A program made the translations under genes and the position numbers. The notes under the pieces were generated by a model. The model was not told where the DNA came from, did no database searches, and saw nothing but the letters and a program-made list of their open reading frames with translations. A stretch of 48,625 nucleotides of DNA from JBCDJG01 sp038748065. Its GTDB lineage: Bacteria; Pseudomonadota; Gammaproteobacteria; Pseudomonadales; Halieaceae. Location: positions 1 to 48,625 of the forward strand of contig JBCDJG010000036.1 in assembly GCA_038748065.1 (NCBI GenBank). The letters run 5' to 3'. Of the stretch, positions 1 to 8,899 are shown piece by piece (within the stretch, counting starts at the first letter, position 1; the number at the start of each line of letters is the position of its first letter).

Positions 1-1543
1 CACCGGCGCCGAGGTCGGCAACGGCTTCTCTGACGCGCCAGGAGCCGATTACTCTGGTCAGGTCGAACTCCGGCCCCAGCGTGTTTATCTTGCGATCTTC
101 ATAGCTTAGCCGCGGTACGAGAAAGAATCGTGAATATACGTCAAGCGGTTGGAAAAACTCGCCCGACAGCAGGCTGTTCTCGCCGATCTGCCCGCGAGCG
201 TAGACCTCGCCGCCAAGTTCATTGACGCCCTTGAGTAAGTAGCTGCCACCGGCATTGAGCTCGCTGCTGCCATCCAGGTCTGTGGTCAGGTTCAGGCCGA
301 GTTTGAGCTTGTGGTTGCCGAGGTTCTGGGCCTGTGCATTAATCAGCAGGCCGCTGCCGCGAGAGTCATCAAGCAGTTCGTAATCGATGATTTCCCAGTA
401 ATCGAGAGCATAGATGCTGGCAATATCGTCCTGTAGCTGCTCGCGGTCCAGCGGCTCGCCCAGGGTCTGGTTGAGACGGGCGAGAATGACGGCATCGCCC
501 ACGGGGCTGTTGTTTTTGACGTCTATGAAGTCAATCGTGGAATCGAAGGTGTAAGGCTCCGCGCGCCAGGCGAGGTAGCTTTCCCATTGCTCCTGATCGA
601 TGGAGAAGGGCGCCAGCTCTGTTGCCATGGCCATGGTAGCCTCGTAACCGAGCTGATAAATCTCCTCGTAGAGGTCGAAGGCCAGCATTCCGCGGCCCTC
701 GAGCTCTGGCCTTATAAGAACGTCATCGGCCGTCATCAGTTCGAGCTGCTCGATCGAGTTCTTTCGAGTAAGGAATCCAAACACCTGGTCCGTCACGCCA
801 AGCACTGATGTAATCTCGTCGCGGCTCATCAGGGGCGTGCCGATGTCGACGACGATCAGGCGATCGACGCCCATCGACTGGCCGACCTCAACGGGAATAT
901 TCATCGCCAGGCCGCCGTCTACCAGCAGGCGATCGTCGTGTTCAACCGGTGCCAGCAGGGCGGGCAGTGACATGCTGGCACGCATCGCGGTAACGATGTT
1001 GCCATCCTCAAAAATATAGGCGTCCCCGGTCTCGATGTCGGTGGCGACCGCGCGGTAGGGGGTTGGGAGCTGGTCAAAATCGCGGATATGGGCAACGTTG
1101 CGCATCAGCTCCTTGATCATCTGACGCACTTGCTGGCCCTGTATCAGGCCCAGGGGCACGGTAAGCTGGCCGTCACGGAAGGTGAGACTGAAGTCCGTCG
1201 CGTAATCATAGTCGTCTGATTTGCGGCGTTGCGGCAGATCATTGCGATCAACGCTGTCCTGAAACGCCGCCTCCCAGTCAATGCTCTGCACAATCTCGTA
1301 GAGCTGTTGACTGTCCTGGCCTGCGGCATAGAGCCCGCCGACCAGGGCGCCCATGCTGGTGCCGGCAACGGCGTCGATCGGAATGCGCATTTCCTCGAGC
1401 GCCGCGATAACACCCGCATGGGCAATACCGCGAGCGCCACCCCCCGCCAGCACCAGACCGACTGACTCGCGACCCGAGGCAGGCAGAGTGAAGAGCAGCG
1501 CTAAAACAAGCGCGAGGGCCCTGCAGAGCGAGCGGTCAGGCAT
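1..1543 (-). CDS. Patatin-like phospholipase with POTRA and outer-membrane barrel (PlpD-like, type Vd), partial
   Basis: The frame is open from ATG at 1543 to the left edge, so the C-terminus is missing. Residues 1-24 look like a Sec signal peptide. The patatin domain follows, with the oxyanion loop GGGARG (34-39), nucleophile Ser63 in GTSMG and Asp209 in DGG, the Ser/Asp dyad of bacterial patatins. After about residue 310 comes a POTRA-like segment (around FIDVKNNSPVGDAV), then alternating beta-strand sequence typical of a BamA/D15 barrel. This order is that of Pseudomonas PlpD, a type Vd autotransporter lipase that crosses the outer membrane through its own barrel. The start overlaps the last 8 bp of the upstream SDR gene, which suggests translational coupling. 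Phospholipase A activity and surface exposure are inferred from the family; the barrel end cannot be checked here. Confidence 0.88.
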   Translation of the reverse strand, partial: MPDRSLCRALALVLALLFTLPASGRESVGLVLAGGGARGIAHAGVIAALEEMRIPIDAVAGTSMGALVGGLYAAGQDSQQLYEIVQSIDWEAAFQDSVDRNDLPQRRKSDDYDYATDFSLTFRDGQLTVPLGLIQGQQVRQMIKELMRNVAHIRDFDQLPTPYRAVATDIETGDAYIFEDGNIVTAMRASMSLPALLAPVEHDDRLLVDGGLAMNIPVEVGQSMGVDRLIVVDIGTPLMSRDEITSVLGVTDQVFGFLTRKNSIEQLELMTADDVLIRPELEGRGMLAFDLYEEIYQLGYEATMAMATELAPFSIDQEQWESYLAWRAEPYTFDSTIDFIDVKNNSPVGDAVILARLNQTLGEPLDREQLQDDIASIYALDYWEIIDYELLDDSRGSGLLINAQAQNLGNHKLKLGLNLTTDLDGSSELNAGGSYLLKGVNELGGEVYARGQIGENSLLSGEFFQPLDVYSRFFLVPRLSYEDRKINTLGPEFDLTRVIGSWRVREAVADLGAG

Positions 1544-2381
1544 CCCAGTTGCTGTCGTCACTGAGCCTCGACAGGAGCTGTGGTGCGAACACCACGCTCT
1601 TGTCGTGGTAGTCGAGGGCTGCGGGACTCGTAGCAAGCCAAACAATCACACGGGCGATGTCTTCGGGGTCGTTGGCCTTGAAGCGCTTGGCAATGTCCTC
1701 GCCAATTCCGTTCGCACGCATGACTTCGGTGTAAACGAAGCCGGGCTCGACATTGAAGAAGCGCAGGTTTTCCGCGGGATGTTCCACCCGCAGGCTCGGT
1801 ACCATGCGGATGAGGGCGGCCTTGGAAGAGGGGTAGGCGAAGCCCCAGCCTCCCTCGTCCGCAGGTGCCGGTGGGTTATTCAAGGCAGAGCCGGAGACCA
1901 TGTTAATGATGCATCCTTGGCGGCGCTCGACCATGTTGGGTAACACGCGCTGTACGGCGAGCAGTGGCGTGAGGACATTGCCCTGATAGATCGCCTGCAC
2001 ATGCTCGGCCTCCACATCGAGCAGACGTTGCATATTACCCGGGCCCTGGTAGCAGGCATTGTTGAAAAGCAGATCGATGGGGCCGAGTTCCGAGACGGCC
2101 TGATCAATAGCTGCCAGCACGCTGCCGGGCTCTAGGATATCTGAGCGCAGGGGTAGGCAGCGACGCCCAAGCGCCTCAACCGCAGCAGCCGTCGTCTGCA
2201 GACTGCCGGGTAACGCCTGGGTGTTGCTATTCCAGCTGCCGTGCTCGTGCTGCTCACCCTCCGCCAGAGATCGTGCGGTAATCGCCAGGTCGAAGCCCGA
2301 TTTAGCCAGGGCTATTGCAGAGGCGGCGCCGATGCCGCGGCTGGCACCGGTGACAAAGGCGACGGGAGTATTCGCGGCCAT
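1536..2381 (-). CDS. SDR family NAD(P)-dependent oxidoreductase
   Basis: A 281-residue classical short-chain dehydrogenase. The Rossmann loop TGASRGIG is at residues 11-18, the NNAC (usually NNAG) motif at 107-110, and the catalytic YPSSK (Tyr183, Lys187) has serines just upstream near 163-165. It is longer than the usual 250 residues because of an insert around residues 40-65 rich in E, H, N and S, and another before the catalytic Tyr. Substrate and cofactor preference cannot be read from sequence. Its stop overlaps the start of the patatin autotransporter by 8 bp, so the two are probably one transcript. The gene upstream on the same strand ends only 36 bp before it. Confidence 0.88.
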   Translation of the reverse strand: MAANTPVAFVTGASRGIGAASAIALAKSGFDLAITARSLAEGEQHEHGSWNSNTQALPGSLQTTAAAVEALGRRCLPLRSDILEPGSVLAAIDQAVSELGPIDLLFNNACYQGPGNMQRLLDVEAEHVQAIYQGNVLTPLLAVQRVLPNMVERRQGCIINMVSGSALNNPPAPADEGGWGFAYPSSKAALIRMVPSLRVEHPAENLRFFNVEPGFVYTEVMRANGIGEDIAKRFKANDPEDIARVIVWLATSPAALDYHDKSVVFAPQLLSRLSDDSNWDA

Positions 2382-2417
2382 GAAGGCACCCTCAATCGAG
2401 TGAAGGCGCCTAGGGTA

Positions 2418-3863
2418 CTACATCACGAGGTCATAGCGCGCGGACACGAAATCACTCGCCCGGGCGCGGTCCGGAAGGACCCGAAGCTCCAGCTGTATGG
2501 GCTGGCCACGAACCTGCTTGAAGATGTCGCGGGGCAGCTTATGGCGGTAGCCGTGGGTCGACAGGGCTGGCAGCCGGCGCGCATGCTGTGAGCTGATCTG
2601 GGCATCGCGTATGAAGCTGCGCTTGGGTTTTGACAGGTAGAGTAGTTCGCCCTCTGAGTAGATCGCCACCTGCATGCGCAGATTCTTGTGGGACAGGGCA
2701 CTGTCAATCGCCCAGGCACTGATTTTGCCCCTGCCGGATACGTCAAAAACCTCGCCGCTGATGCTGCTTTCCGGTCGGGAGAAGCTGAATTCGGTTTGCC
2801 GGTAGGTGAGATTCGGGTAGACATAATCGCTGTGCTTTATCTGCCTACCGATGTCTGTCAGCGTATTCACGAAGGCGGCGCCCGTCTGCGGAAAGAACTC
2901 GGCAAAGCGGTCGACGCCAAAGCCAGAGTTTTCGGGGCGACCCTCGGGTGCGTCCATTGACCAGATGAAGGGAATGAAGGCGACGAATCTCGGTTCGCTT
3001 AGCGCGATCTCATAGTGATGCCTGAGGCGCTTGCGCAGGTTTCTAGCGTCGCGCTCGATACGCTTTTCCCAGGCGTCGCGGCTCTCCCAGAACTCGCGTT
3101 CGTAGTCGCTGTACTTCATCCAGGTTTCGGGTACGGCAATCAACATCTGCTCGGGTGTGAGCACCTCGAGCAGCTTGCTGTAGTAGCTGGTAATAGGCCG
3201 GCCCTTGCAGTCCCAGAGATTGTCATAGCAGTTGAAGCCGACCCAATCGTAGGATTCGGAGACGCGAAAATCGTCACGAAAGATCTCGCCCGCACCATAG
3301 ATTACACCCACGGGTTTGCCTGGGAACAGGGTCTTGAGATCGCCGCTAACCTGCTCAATGGCGATTTGCATCTCAGCCCGCGTTGTAGCGCGGCTGTTGG
3401 CAGCGCGGTGCAGTGGCTCATCGATGGGGTAGAGCATCAGGATGATGTCTTCTAGGCCCTCTGCATCGATCCGCTCCCGCAGTGTCGATAGCGTAAAGAG
3501 ATAGTCGTCACGTAGCAGATAGTCACTGTCGAATACCATAGCTTGTACGCTAAGCACCACGTTGACGCCGGCATCTCTTGCCTCGTGCATGCGCTCTATG
3601 GTCGCGTCGATGTTGCGAATCTCTATCCAGGTGAGATTGGTGAAGGGCGCCAGTTCTTCGGTGAAGTTCCAGTGCCGCATGGCGGAACCGTAAAAACCCA
3701 CGTGGCGCAGGTGCCCGTAGCGTGCGTCCTTGCTGGTAAAGAGCTCACTGCCAGGAATTTCAAAATAGTTGTCCACCTGCGCTTTGGCGGCGGTCGAAAG
3801 CAGAACGCCCAGCAACAGTGCGGCCAGGTAGGGAAAGGAGCGATTGTCTCGTAACTTTCTCAT
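2418..3863 (-). CDS. Secreted glycoside-hydrolase-like protein, function unknown
   Basis: I chose ATG 3863 because it gives a clean signal peptide (residues 1-28, ending AKA-Q); the frame continues to 4079 but that extension is basic and non-secretory. The mature protein (about 453 residues) looks like a TIM barrel: alternating strands such as HVGFYG, NVVLSV, DIILMLY, WVGFNCY, LIAVPETW and FVAFIPFIWSMD. Two carboxylates fall where clan-A glycosidases keep theirs: Glu149 in PIDEP and Glu246 in PETW. Residues from about 345 onward form a separate beta-rich C-terminal region, perhaps carbohydrate-binding. I do not recognise a named GH family, so hydrolase activity is inference from fold-like pattern. 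It is divergent from the histidine kinase gene, with about 215 bp between starts. Confidence 0.6.
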   Translation of the reverse strand: MRKLRDNRSFPYLAALLLGVLLSTAAKAQVDNYFEIPGSELFTSKDARYGHLRHVGFYGSAMRHWNFTEELAPFTNLTWIEIRNIDATIERMHEARDAGVNVVLSVQAMVFDSDYLLRDDYLFTLSTLRERIDAEGLEDIILMLYPIDEPLHRAANSRATTRAEMQIAIEQVSGDLKTLFPGKPVGVIYGAGEIFRDDFRVSESYDWVGFNCYDNLWDCKGRPITSYYSKLLEVLTPEQMLIAVPETWMKYSDYEREFWESRDAWEKRIERDARNLRKRLRHHYEIALSEPRFVAFIPFIWSMDAPEGRPENSGFGVDRFAEFFPQTGAAFVNTLTDIGRQIKHSDYVYPNLTYRQTEFSFSRPESSISGEVFDVSGRGKISAWAIDSALSHKNLRMQVAIYSEGELLYLSKPKRSFIRDAQISSQHARRLPALSTHGYRHKLPRDIFKQVRGQPIQLELRVLPDRARASDFVSARYDLVM

Positions 3864-4077
3864 GATGAATCCCGAAGTTTGGGTAGCGCGAAGCTGCCCT
3901 GAGTGTAAGACAGAAGAGTGCGGCACGGGTTCCTTGTCGACCATGGCCCGTGGCGCCATCGCCTTGGCCGGCAACGCCAGGGGTGCAGGCCCAGGCAGAG
4001 GGAATAATTCCTGTATCTGTCGCTGGCCACGGTGATACAGTATGCGGCGTCTGACGTGGCATCGAATAAGGATCCTC

Positions 4078-5073
4078 ATGCTACGACTGTTGTTCGCAGT
4101 GGTTGCCCTGATACTCGCACCGTCTGGCTCGGCGGGCCTGTTGGATATTTATCGCCTGGACGATGGGCATACCAATTGGCAGTACCTGGCCAATACCACG
4201 GCCACTGTGCTGATTATCACGCTCAGCTATACCATTTTCCGATTGTTCCGCAGCCATCAGGAGACGCGCCAGCACAACCGTGATCTGGAGGCTATCCGCG
4301 GCCAGTTGGAAGAGCGGGTCAAGGAGCGTACTGCCAGTCTGCGCCAGTCCGAGTCCTACCTGAATGACATCCTGCGCTCCATGCCAATGATGCTGATTGG
4401 CCTGGACCGTGAGGCAGTTGTGACCCAGTGGAATCAGCGCGCTGAAGAGCTGACCGGCCTGGAAGCGAAGGACGTCGTAGGCCGCAAACTATGGCAGGCC
4501 TACCCGCTGATTACGGTGACGCCCGAGCAAATACAGGCCGTCCTGGAAAGCGGTAAAGGGCGCATGATCAGGCAGAGTCAGCGCGGGCGCTTCCACTTTG
4601 ACGTCACAATCTATCCACTTGATGAGCAGGACGAACCGGGGGTCGTTGTGCTGCTGGATGACGTGACGGAGCGCGTGATGGCGCAAAACTCCCTGGTTGA
4701 GCGCGATAAGTTGTCTTCGATGGGTGAACTCGCGGCCTCGCTTGCTCACGATATCAGCACGCCACTCCAGGTTATCAGGCGCGACATTGATAAAGTCAGG
4801 GCGAATATTAATGGCACCGCGGCGGCTGAGCCCCTGCTGGACGATGCGCTGGAGCGGGCAGAACAGGTGTCTGCAGTGGTGGGTAACCTCGTGCAGTTTT
4901 CACGAGCTATGGCCGATGATATGCAGCCTACGTCAATGACGCGGCTGATTGACCACAGTTTGGATTTAGCATCCGCGCTGCTGACAGTACCATCTGGGCT
5001 TGGTTTCAGGGACATCCGGGTCGAGCGTGATTTTGAGGACGATCTGCCGGAGATTCCCTGCCATCCGACCTAG
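4078..5073 (+). CDS. PAS-domain sensor histidine kinase, N-terminal part (gene interrupted by in-frame TAG)
   Basis: ATG 4078 is preferred to ATG 4042 because AAGGA at 4068-4072 lies 5 nt upstream. Residues 1-20 are a signal-like or first membrane helix, about 38-57 a second helix, and about 60-92 a charged coiled coil. A PAS domain spans about 93-200 (SMPMMLIGLDREAVVTQWN and a closing DDVTERV). A HisKA segment follows, with phospho-acceptor His224 in LAHDISTPL. The frame then enters the ATPase domain and stops at TAG 5071-5073 in PEIPCHPT, where kinases of this type usually have a Gln. The next codon, ATG 5074, continues the same frame with the rest of the ATPase domain. No response regulator is adjacent. 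The protein as read has no ATP-binding part. Confidence 0.7.
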   Translation: MLRLLFAVVALILAPSGSAGLLDIYRLDDGHTNWQYLANTTATVLIITLSYTIFRLFRSHQETRQHNRDLEAIRGQLEERVKERTASLRQSESYLNDILRSMPMMLIGLDREAVVTQWNQRAEELTGLEAKDVVGRKLWQAYPLITVTPEQIQAVLESGKGRMIRQSQRGRFHFDVTIYPLDEQDEPGVVVLLDDVTERVMAQNSLVERDKLSSMGELAASLAHDISTPLQVIRRDIDKVRANINGTAAAEPLLDDALERAEQVSAVVGNLVQFSRAMADDMQPTSMTRLIDHSLDLASALLTVPSGLGFRDIRVERDFEDDLPEIPCHPT

Positions 5074-5418
5074 ATGGAGCAGATGTTCCTAAGCCTGTTC
5101 AGGCACTGTAACCAGGCGCTCGGTGAAGTCGAGCGCCCCGGACACGAACCCCTCATTCGCCTGCAGGTCAATCGGTTTTATGATGCCCTTTGGATCAAGG
5201 TGCAGCACAACGGTCGGGGTCTCAGCCTGTCCGAGCAGCAGGAGCTGTTCGAACCTTATTTCACTGCAACTGAGCACAGTGCGCTTCAGGATTTTGATGC
5301 GGGTCGACGCCTGTCCTATGCTTATTTTATTGTTACGGAACAGCACCGCGGGCAGTTGGCTGTGACCTCCGAAGTTGAGATAGGCACCACGTTCCATATT
5401 CAGCTTGCGCTAACCTGA
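5074..5418 (+). pseudogene. Histidine kinase ATPase domain, separated remnant of the upstream kinase
   Basis: These 114 codons are in frame and contiguous with the preceding kinase and complete its HATPase_c domain. The F-box (LFEPYFTATE) and final strand (GTTFHIQL) are clear. The ATP-binding boxes are eroded: the N-box reads LFRHCNQAL with the Mg-binding Asn replaced by His; the G1 box reads HNGRGL where DNGxG is normal; the G2 box reads DAGRRL instead of GTGLGL. I see no Shine-Dalgarno sequence for ATG 5074 beyond possible reinitiation after TAG. Loss of three motifs plus the nonsense codon argues for decay or a pseudokinase more than for a sequencing error alone. A C-to-T change (CAG to TAG) would explain the break. 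Confidence 0.65.
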
Positions 5419-5475
5419 GGTTCACTCGCCCGATCGCGGGCATCGTGCTAGGCTCGCCGCGCGAGGGAAAAAACC

Positions 5476-7068
5476 ATGGACTATACGCACATATTGCGCG
5501 ACGCCAGACGGCAGTTCGAGGCGGGCCATCTTGTCGAAAGCGCACAGCTGTGCCGCAAATACCTGCGGCTGCGTCCGGCAGACCCCGAAGCCGCCCGACT
5601 CTATGGACGCATCGCGGTGGCGATGGATACGACGTCAGACGCCGTTGTGATTTTCGAGAAGTTGCTCGCTATGCGACCGCGCGACAGTGATGCTCTGGAG
5701 CAGCTTGCAATCGCCTACGACCGCCTAGGCGATGTTGATAAGGCGCGCTCCTACGCCGAGCGGGCACTTGCGGTGAACGAGCGAGCCGGTGGAGCGCTAT
5801 TAGCCTTGGGTTCTATCGAGTTATCGCGAGGGGACGAGGAACGCGGAAGAGCGCTTCTGGAGCGTGCTAGAGATGCCGGCGTTATGGATGAGGTTATCGA
5901 TACCACGATCGCCCAGGAATTATTGCAAAAAGGACGATTCGACGAAGGCTTGGCGCTGGCCAGGCGACTTATCGCGGCGAGCCCTGATCATGGCACCCAC
6001 TATGCTCGACTGGCCCGCAGCAAGACCTTTGAGGCAGGTGACCCCGATGCTTCGTTGGTACTCTCTTTGCTTGAGCCGGGGGGGCAACTGCGTCCGGCTG
6101 TGGCGGCAGAAGGGCTATCGGCCGTCGATGCTTACCTTGCGCTCTACAAAATGGAGTCAGACCTGGAGAACTACGAGCAGGCCTTTGAATACCTCGCGTT
6201 GTCTAAAGAGGCGCGTCTCAGGGACGCTCCCGAGTCAGCTGGCGATCAAGCGGCGCAGGGCCAAAACGCCCACGATGCTGATGTTTTTACCGCCGAGTTT
6301 GCGGCACAGCGTCGCGCGAGCGCTTGTCAAGACGACAGCCCCATCTTCGTGGTAGGTATGCCGCGGTCGGGTACAACGCTGCTGGAAAGAGTGCTTGCCA
6401 CGAATGAAGCTATAGCGCCCGCGGGAGAGCTCAGTCATCTTGGTCGCATTTTGCAAGAGGTATGCGCGCGAGTGGGCAAAAATCAGTTTGATATTAAAGC
6501 GATGAAGAAGGTGCCCGACACGATGTGGGCCCAGATTGGTGCCGAGTATGTGAAGCGCGCACGAGCTTCGCTGCCTGAGTGCAGGTATTTTGTTGACAAG
6601 ATGCCCGGTAATTTCTCGCATATCGGCTTTATCAAGGCCGCCTTGCCCAAGGCCAGAATAATCCACCTGTATCGTCATCCAATAGCCACATGCTTCTCGA
6701 TCTTTGAGCAGAACTTTGGCTATCGTCACGGCTATAACGCTAGTATGGAGACTTTGGCCAAAGCCTATCTGACCTACCACGAAGATATGGCGCACTGGCG
6801 GAAGGCATTTCCTGGAGGCTTCGCAGAATTGAGCTACGAGTCACTGGTGTCCAAGCCAGAACAGACCATCGAGCATCTCTCGGAGTCGCTTGGCCTGGTA
6901 TTCGATCTTGGCGTATTGAATCGATCGCAGGAAGGGGGTGAAATCAGAACGGCCAGCTACTGGCAGGCCAGACAACCCATCAATGCCCGATCAGTCGCTC
7001 GCTGGGAACACTTCCGTGAGCAGTTGGCACCGCTGATCAATGGGCTGCAACCGATCCTTCCGGGTTAA
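5476..7068 (+). CDS. TPR-repeat sulfotransferase family protein
   Basis: A 530-residue protein with GAGGGA 7 nt before its ATG. Residues 1 to about 245 are helical TPR-type repeats (for example LEQLAIAYDRLGDVDKARSY and AGGALLALGSIELSRGDEE). From about residue 288 a PAPS-dependent sulfotransferase domain begins: FVVGMPRSGTT (PRSGTT at 296-301) is the 5'-phosphosulfate loop, and RIIHLYRHPIATCFS (Arg400, Ser408) is the 3'-phosphate motif. Such cytosolic-type enzymes move a sulfuryl group from PAPS to a hydroxyl or amine acceptor; the TPR half may bind a protein partner or substrate. It is first in a tight operon with the PqqD-like/GT-A protein, OsmC and patatin, so a lipid, glycan or peptide acceptor is possible but unproven. 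Confidence 0.88.
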   Translation: MDYTHILRDARRQFEAGHLVESAQLCRKYLRLRPADPEAARLYGRIAVAMDTTSDAVVIFEKLLAMRPRDSDALEQLAIAYDRLGDVDKARSYAERALAVNERAGGALLALGSIELSRGDEERGRALLERARDAGVMDEVIDTTIAQELLQKGRFDEGLALARRLIAASPDHGTHYARLARSKTFEAGDPDASLVLSLLEPGGQLRPAVAAEGLSAVDAYLALYKMESDLENYEQAFEYLALSKEARLRDAPESAGDQAAQGQNAHDADVFTAEFAAQRRASACQDDSPIFVVGMPRSGTTLLERVLATNEAIAPAGELSHLGRILQEVCARVGKNQFDIKAMKKVPDTMWAQIGAEYVKRARASLPECRYFVDKMPGNFSHIGFIKAALPKARIIHLYRHPIATCFSIFEQNFGYRHGYNASMETLAKAYLTYHEDMAHWRKAFPGGFAELSYESLVSKPEQTIEHLSESLGLVFDLGVLNRSQEGGEIRTASYWQARQPINARSVARWEHFREQLAPLINGLQPILPG

Positions 7069-7074
7069 GCGGGC

Positions 7075-8898
7075 GTGGAACTGGTAGCCGTTCATGAGGG
7101 AGAGGCTCTTCCTCTGAATGCCTCGACCAGCCTCTGGCTCAGCCGGCGCAACGGCAAGTCCTTCCCGCTAGCTAATCATCTGATCGAGCCGCTCAGGTCC
7201 TGTTCGACCCTCCGCTCGGTCGATGACCACATTCAGAGCCTGCTGCCGCGCTTGCAGGGACAGGCTGATGCCGCCTCACTCCAGGCCATTTTCCGGTCGC
7301 TAGGCGATGCTGGACTGCTGACCTACGGCGCACACATTACTGAGCGCTTCGCTGCCCAGACAGACGTATCCCCCGAGGAACTGGCGCCTACGAGAGTATT
7401 CATCCTGACCTGCGATCGCTCATCGGCCCTGGAACGTCTGCTGCGCTCGATTGAGAAGGGCGCCGATCTGAGTTGGCACGAAGCGCTCATCGTGCTGGAT
7501 GACTCGCGCGACGAGAGCCATGCGCGGCGCAATCGCGACGCGCTTCGCGCTGTTCAGCCCCTCGTGGACGTGCCGGTACACTATGTCGGTCAGGGTCAGA
7601 AGCGCGCCTACCTCGATGCTTTGGCGGCTCGCCATCCTCATCTTGAACCTGGGCTGAGTTACCTGCTCGATCGCGAACATTGGCCCGGCCAGAGAACGTA
7701 TGGGCTGGCCAGAAACTGGGCGCTGGTTTTGTCCTGCGGCCGGCGCTGCATCATGTTGGACGATGACTCCCTGTGCGAGGGCTACTATCTGCCCGACAGC
7801 GTCGATGCGGTCAGCCTGGCCGACCAGCCTCGCGGCCTGCAGGCTTTCGCGAGTGAGCCTGCGTGGCGCGAGGGTCTGCGCCCGCTCGAACAGGATCCAC
7901 TGAGCGTCCATCGTAATCATCTGGGGCTGCCACTCAGCCACAGCCTCGAACTATCGGGTGTGGAGGCACTGGGTAATAAAGAGCTCACAGGGCTGGGGCC
8001 GGCCGAACAAATCCACTTGTCGCCTGCTTCGCCGTTACTGATGACCCAGTCCGGGTATCTGGGTGATCCCGGCTCCCCCATGCATCCTGTGTTTCTGAAC
8101 AGCGATCAACAGACACTTGAAAATCTGCTGCGGTCCGACCCCGACCTGTCACTGAGTTTTGGGCGGCGGCAATTTCGTGTTGCACAGAGCGCCGTGACTT
8201 ATACCGCCCGTGGCAATATGTCACTGATTACCGGCTTGGATAACCGTTACCTACTGCCGCCTTATCTGCCGGCAGGACGGGGTGAGGACGTTTTGCATGC
8301 CTGGGTCCTGCATCAGATGTACCCTCAGTCCCGGGTTATCAACTTTAACTGGGCCACACCGCACCTGCCGGTGGAGCAGCGCGGCAGTGATTATCGCGGC
8401 GAGGCGGTCATTCCGGGAATGAGCCCGGCTAGCTTGCTGCATTTTCTCGACAACCGTTATCGGCTGCGCGGTCTCGGCAGCGCTGAATCGCGTCTCGCTT
8501 TTTATGCCGCCGCCGCCCACGAAATGGCAGACCTGGATGGCAGAGATTTTGTTGGCCTGGCGCGCCGGGAGGCGAGCCGCTATCCAGCGCGCGTGTTTGC
8601 ACGCTGTAACGAACGTCTGCCCTATTTCAGTGGACGTGCTCCGGCCTTCGAACGGTACTTGCAGTACGCCTCCTCCGAGGCCCTGTCACTGCTGCAGCAG
8701 CCGCGGCCGCTGGCGCAGGAATTCGGGATGGATGATGCGCTTAACGACCTGCAGGTTGCTGAGCGCCTGTTGCATGGTATCCGAGGGCTGGCAGATGCGC
8801 TGACCGACTGGCCGGCTATCCGTGCCGCGTGCGCTGATATCGATCTCGCGGACCAGGCTATATTCCCCCCTGATATCCCATCTGGTAAAGGAGACTGA
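7075..8898 (+). CDS. PqqD-like domain fused to a GT-A-type glycosyltransferase-like domain (copy 1)
   Basis: A GTG start 6 bp after the sulfotransferase stop gives 607 residues. Residues about 10-85 resemble a PqqD-type winged helix (a RiPP recognition element fold): a strand pair over LNASTSLWLSRRNGKSF, then LIEPLRSCSTLRSVDDHI and a closing LGDAGLL. From residue 106 a GT-A-like Rossmann domain starts (RVFILTCDRSSALERLLRSI, then LIVLDDSRD), with a probable metal and nucleotide-sugar motif DDD at 229-231 in CIMLDDDSLC. The C-terminal 300 residues are helical, with conserved HPVFLNSDQQ, GRGEDV and FNWATPHLPV segments. A full-length paralogue lies at 28054-29871. The glycosyltransferase assignment is moderate; the PqqD-like call is by pattern only. 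Confidence 0.65.
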   Translation: MELVAVHEGEALPLNASTSLWLSRRNGKSFPLANHLIEPLRSCSTLRSVDDHIQSLLPRLQGQADAASLQAIFRSLGDAGLLTYGAHITERFAAQTDVSPEELAPTRVFILTCDRSSALERLLRSIEKGADLSWHEALIVLDDSRDESHARRNRDALRAVQPLVDVPVHYVGQGQKRAYLDALAARHPHLEPGLSYLLDREHWPGQRTYGLARNWALVLSCGRRCIMLDDDSLCEGYYLPDSVDAVSLADQPRGLQAFASEPAWREGLRPLEQDPLSVHRNHLGLPLSHSLELSGVEALGNKELTGLGPAEQIHLSPASPLLMTQSGYLGDPGSPMHPVFLNSDQQTLENLLRSDPDLSLSFGRRQFRVAQSAVTYTARGNMSLITGLDNRYLLPPYLPAGRGEDVLHAWVLHQMYPQSRVINFNWATPHLPVEQRGSDYRGEAVIPGMSPASLLHFLDNRYRLRGLGSAESRLAFYAAAAHEMADLDGRDFVGLARREASRYPARVFARCNERLPYFSGRAPAFERYLQYASSEALSLLQQPRPLAQEFGMDDALNDLQVAERLLHGIRGLADALTDWPAIRAACADIDLADQAIFPPDIPSGKGD

Positions 8899-8899
8899 A

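Noticed and set aside
5071..5073. Amber codon recoding (TAG read through) to explain the in-frame stops at 5071 and 10901
   Set aside because: TAG is used as an ordinary terminal stop by several intact genes here (ybjN, the DUF3014 gene, the MscS gene and the ATP-grasp gene), so a recoded TAG is not supported.
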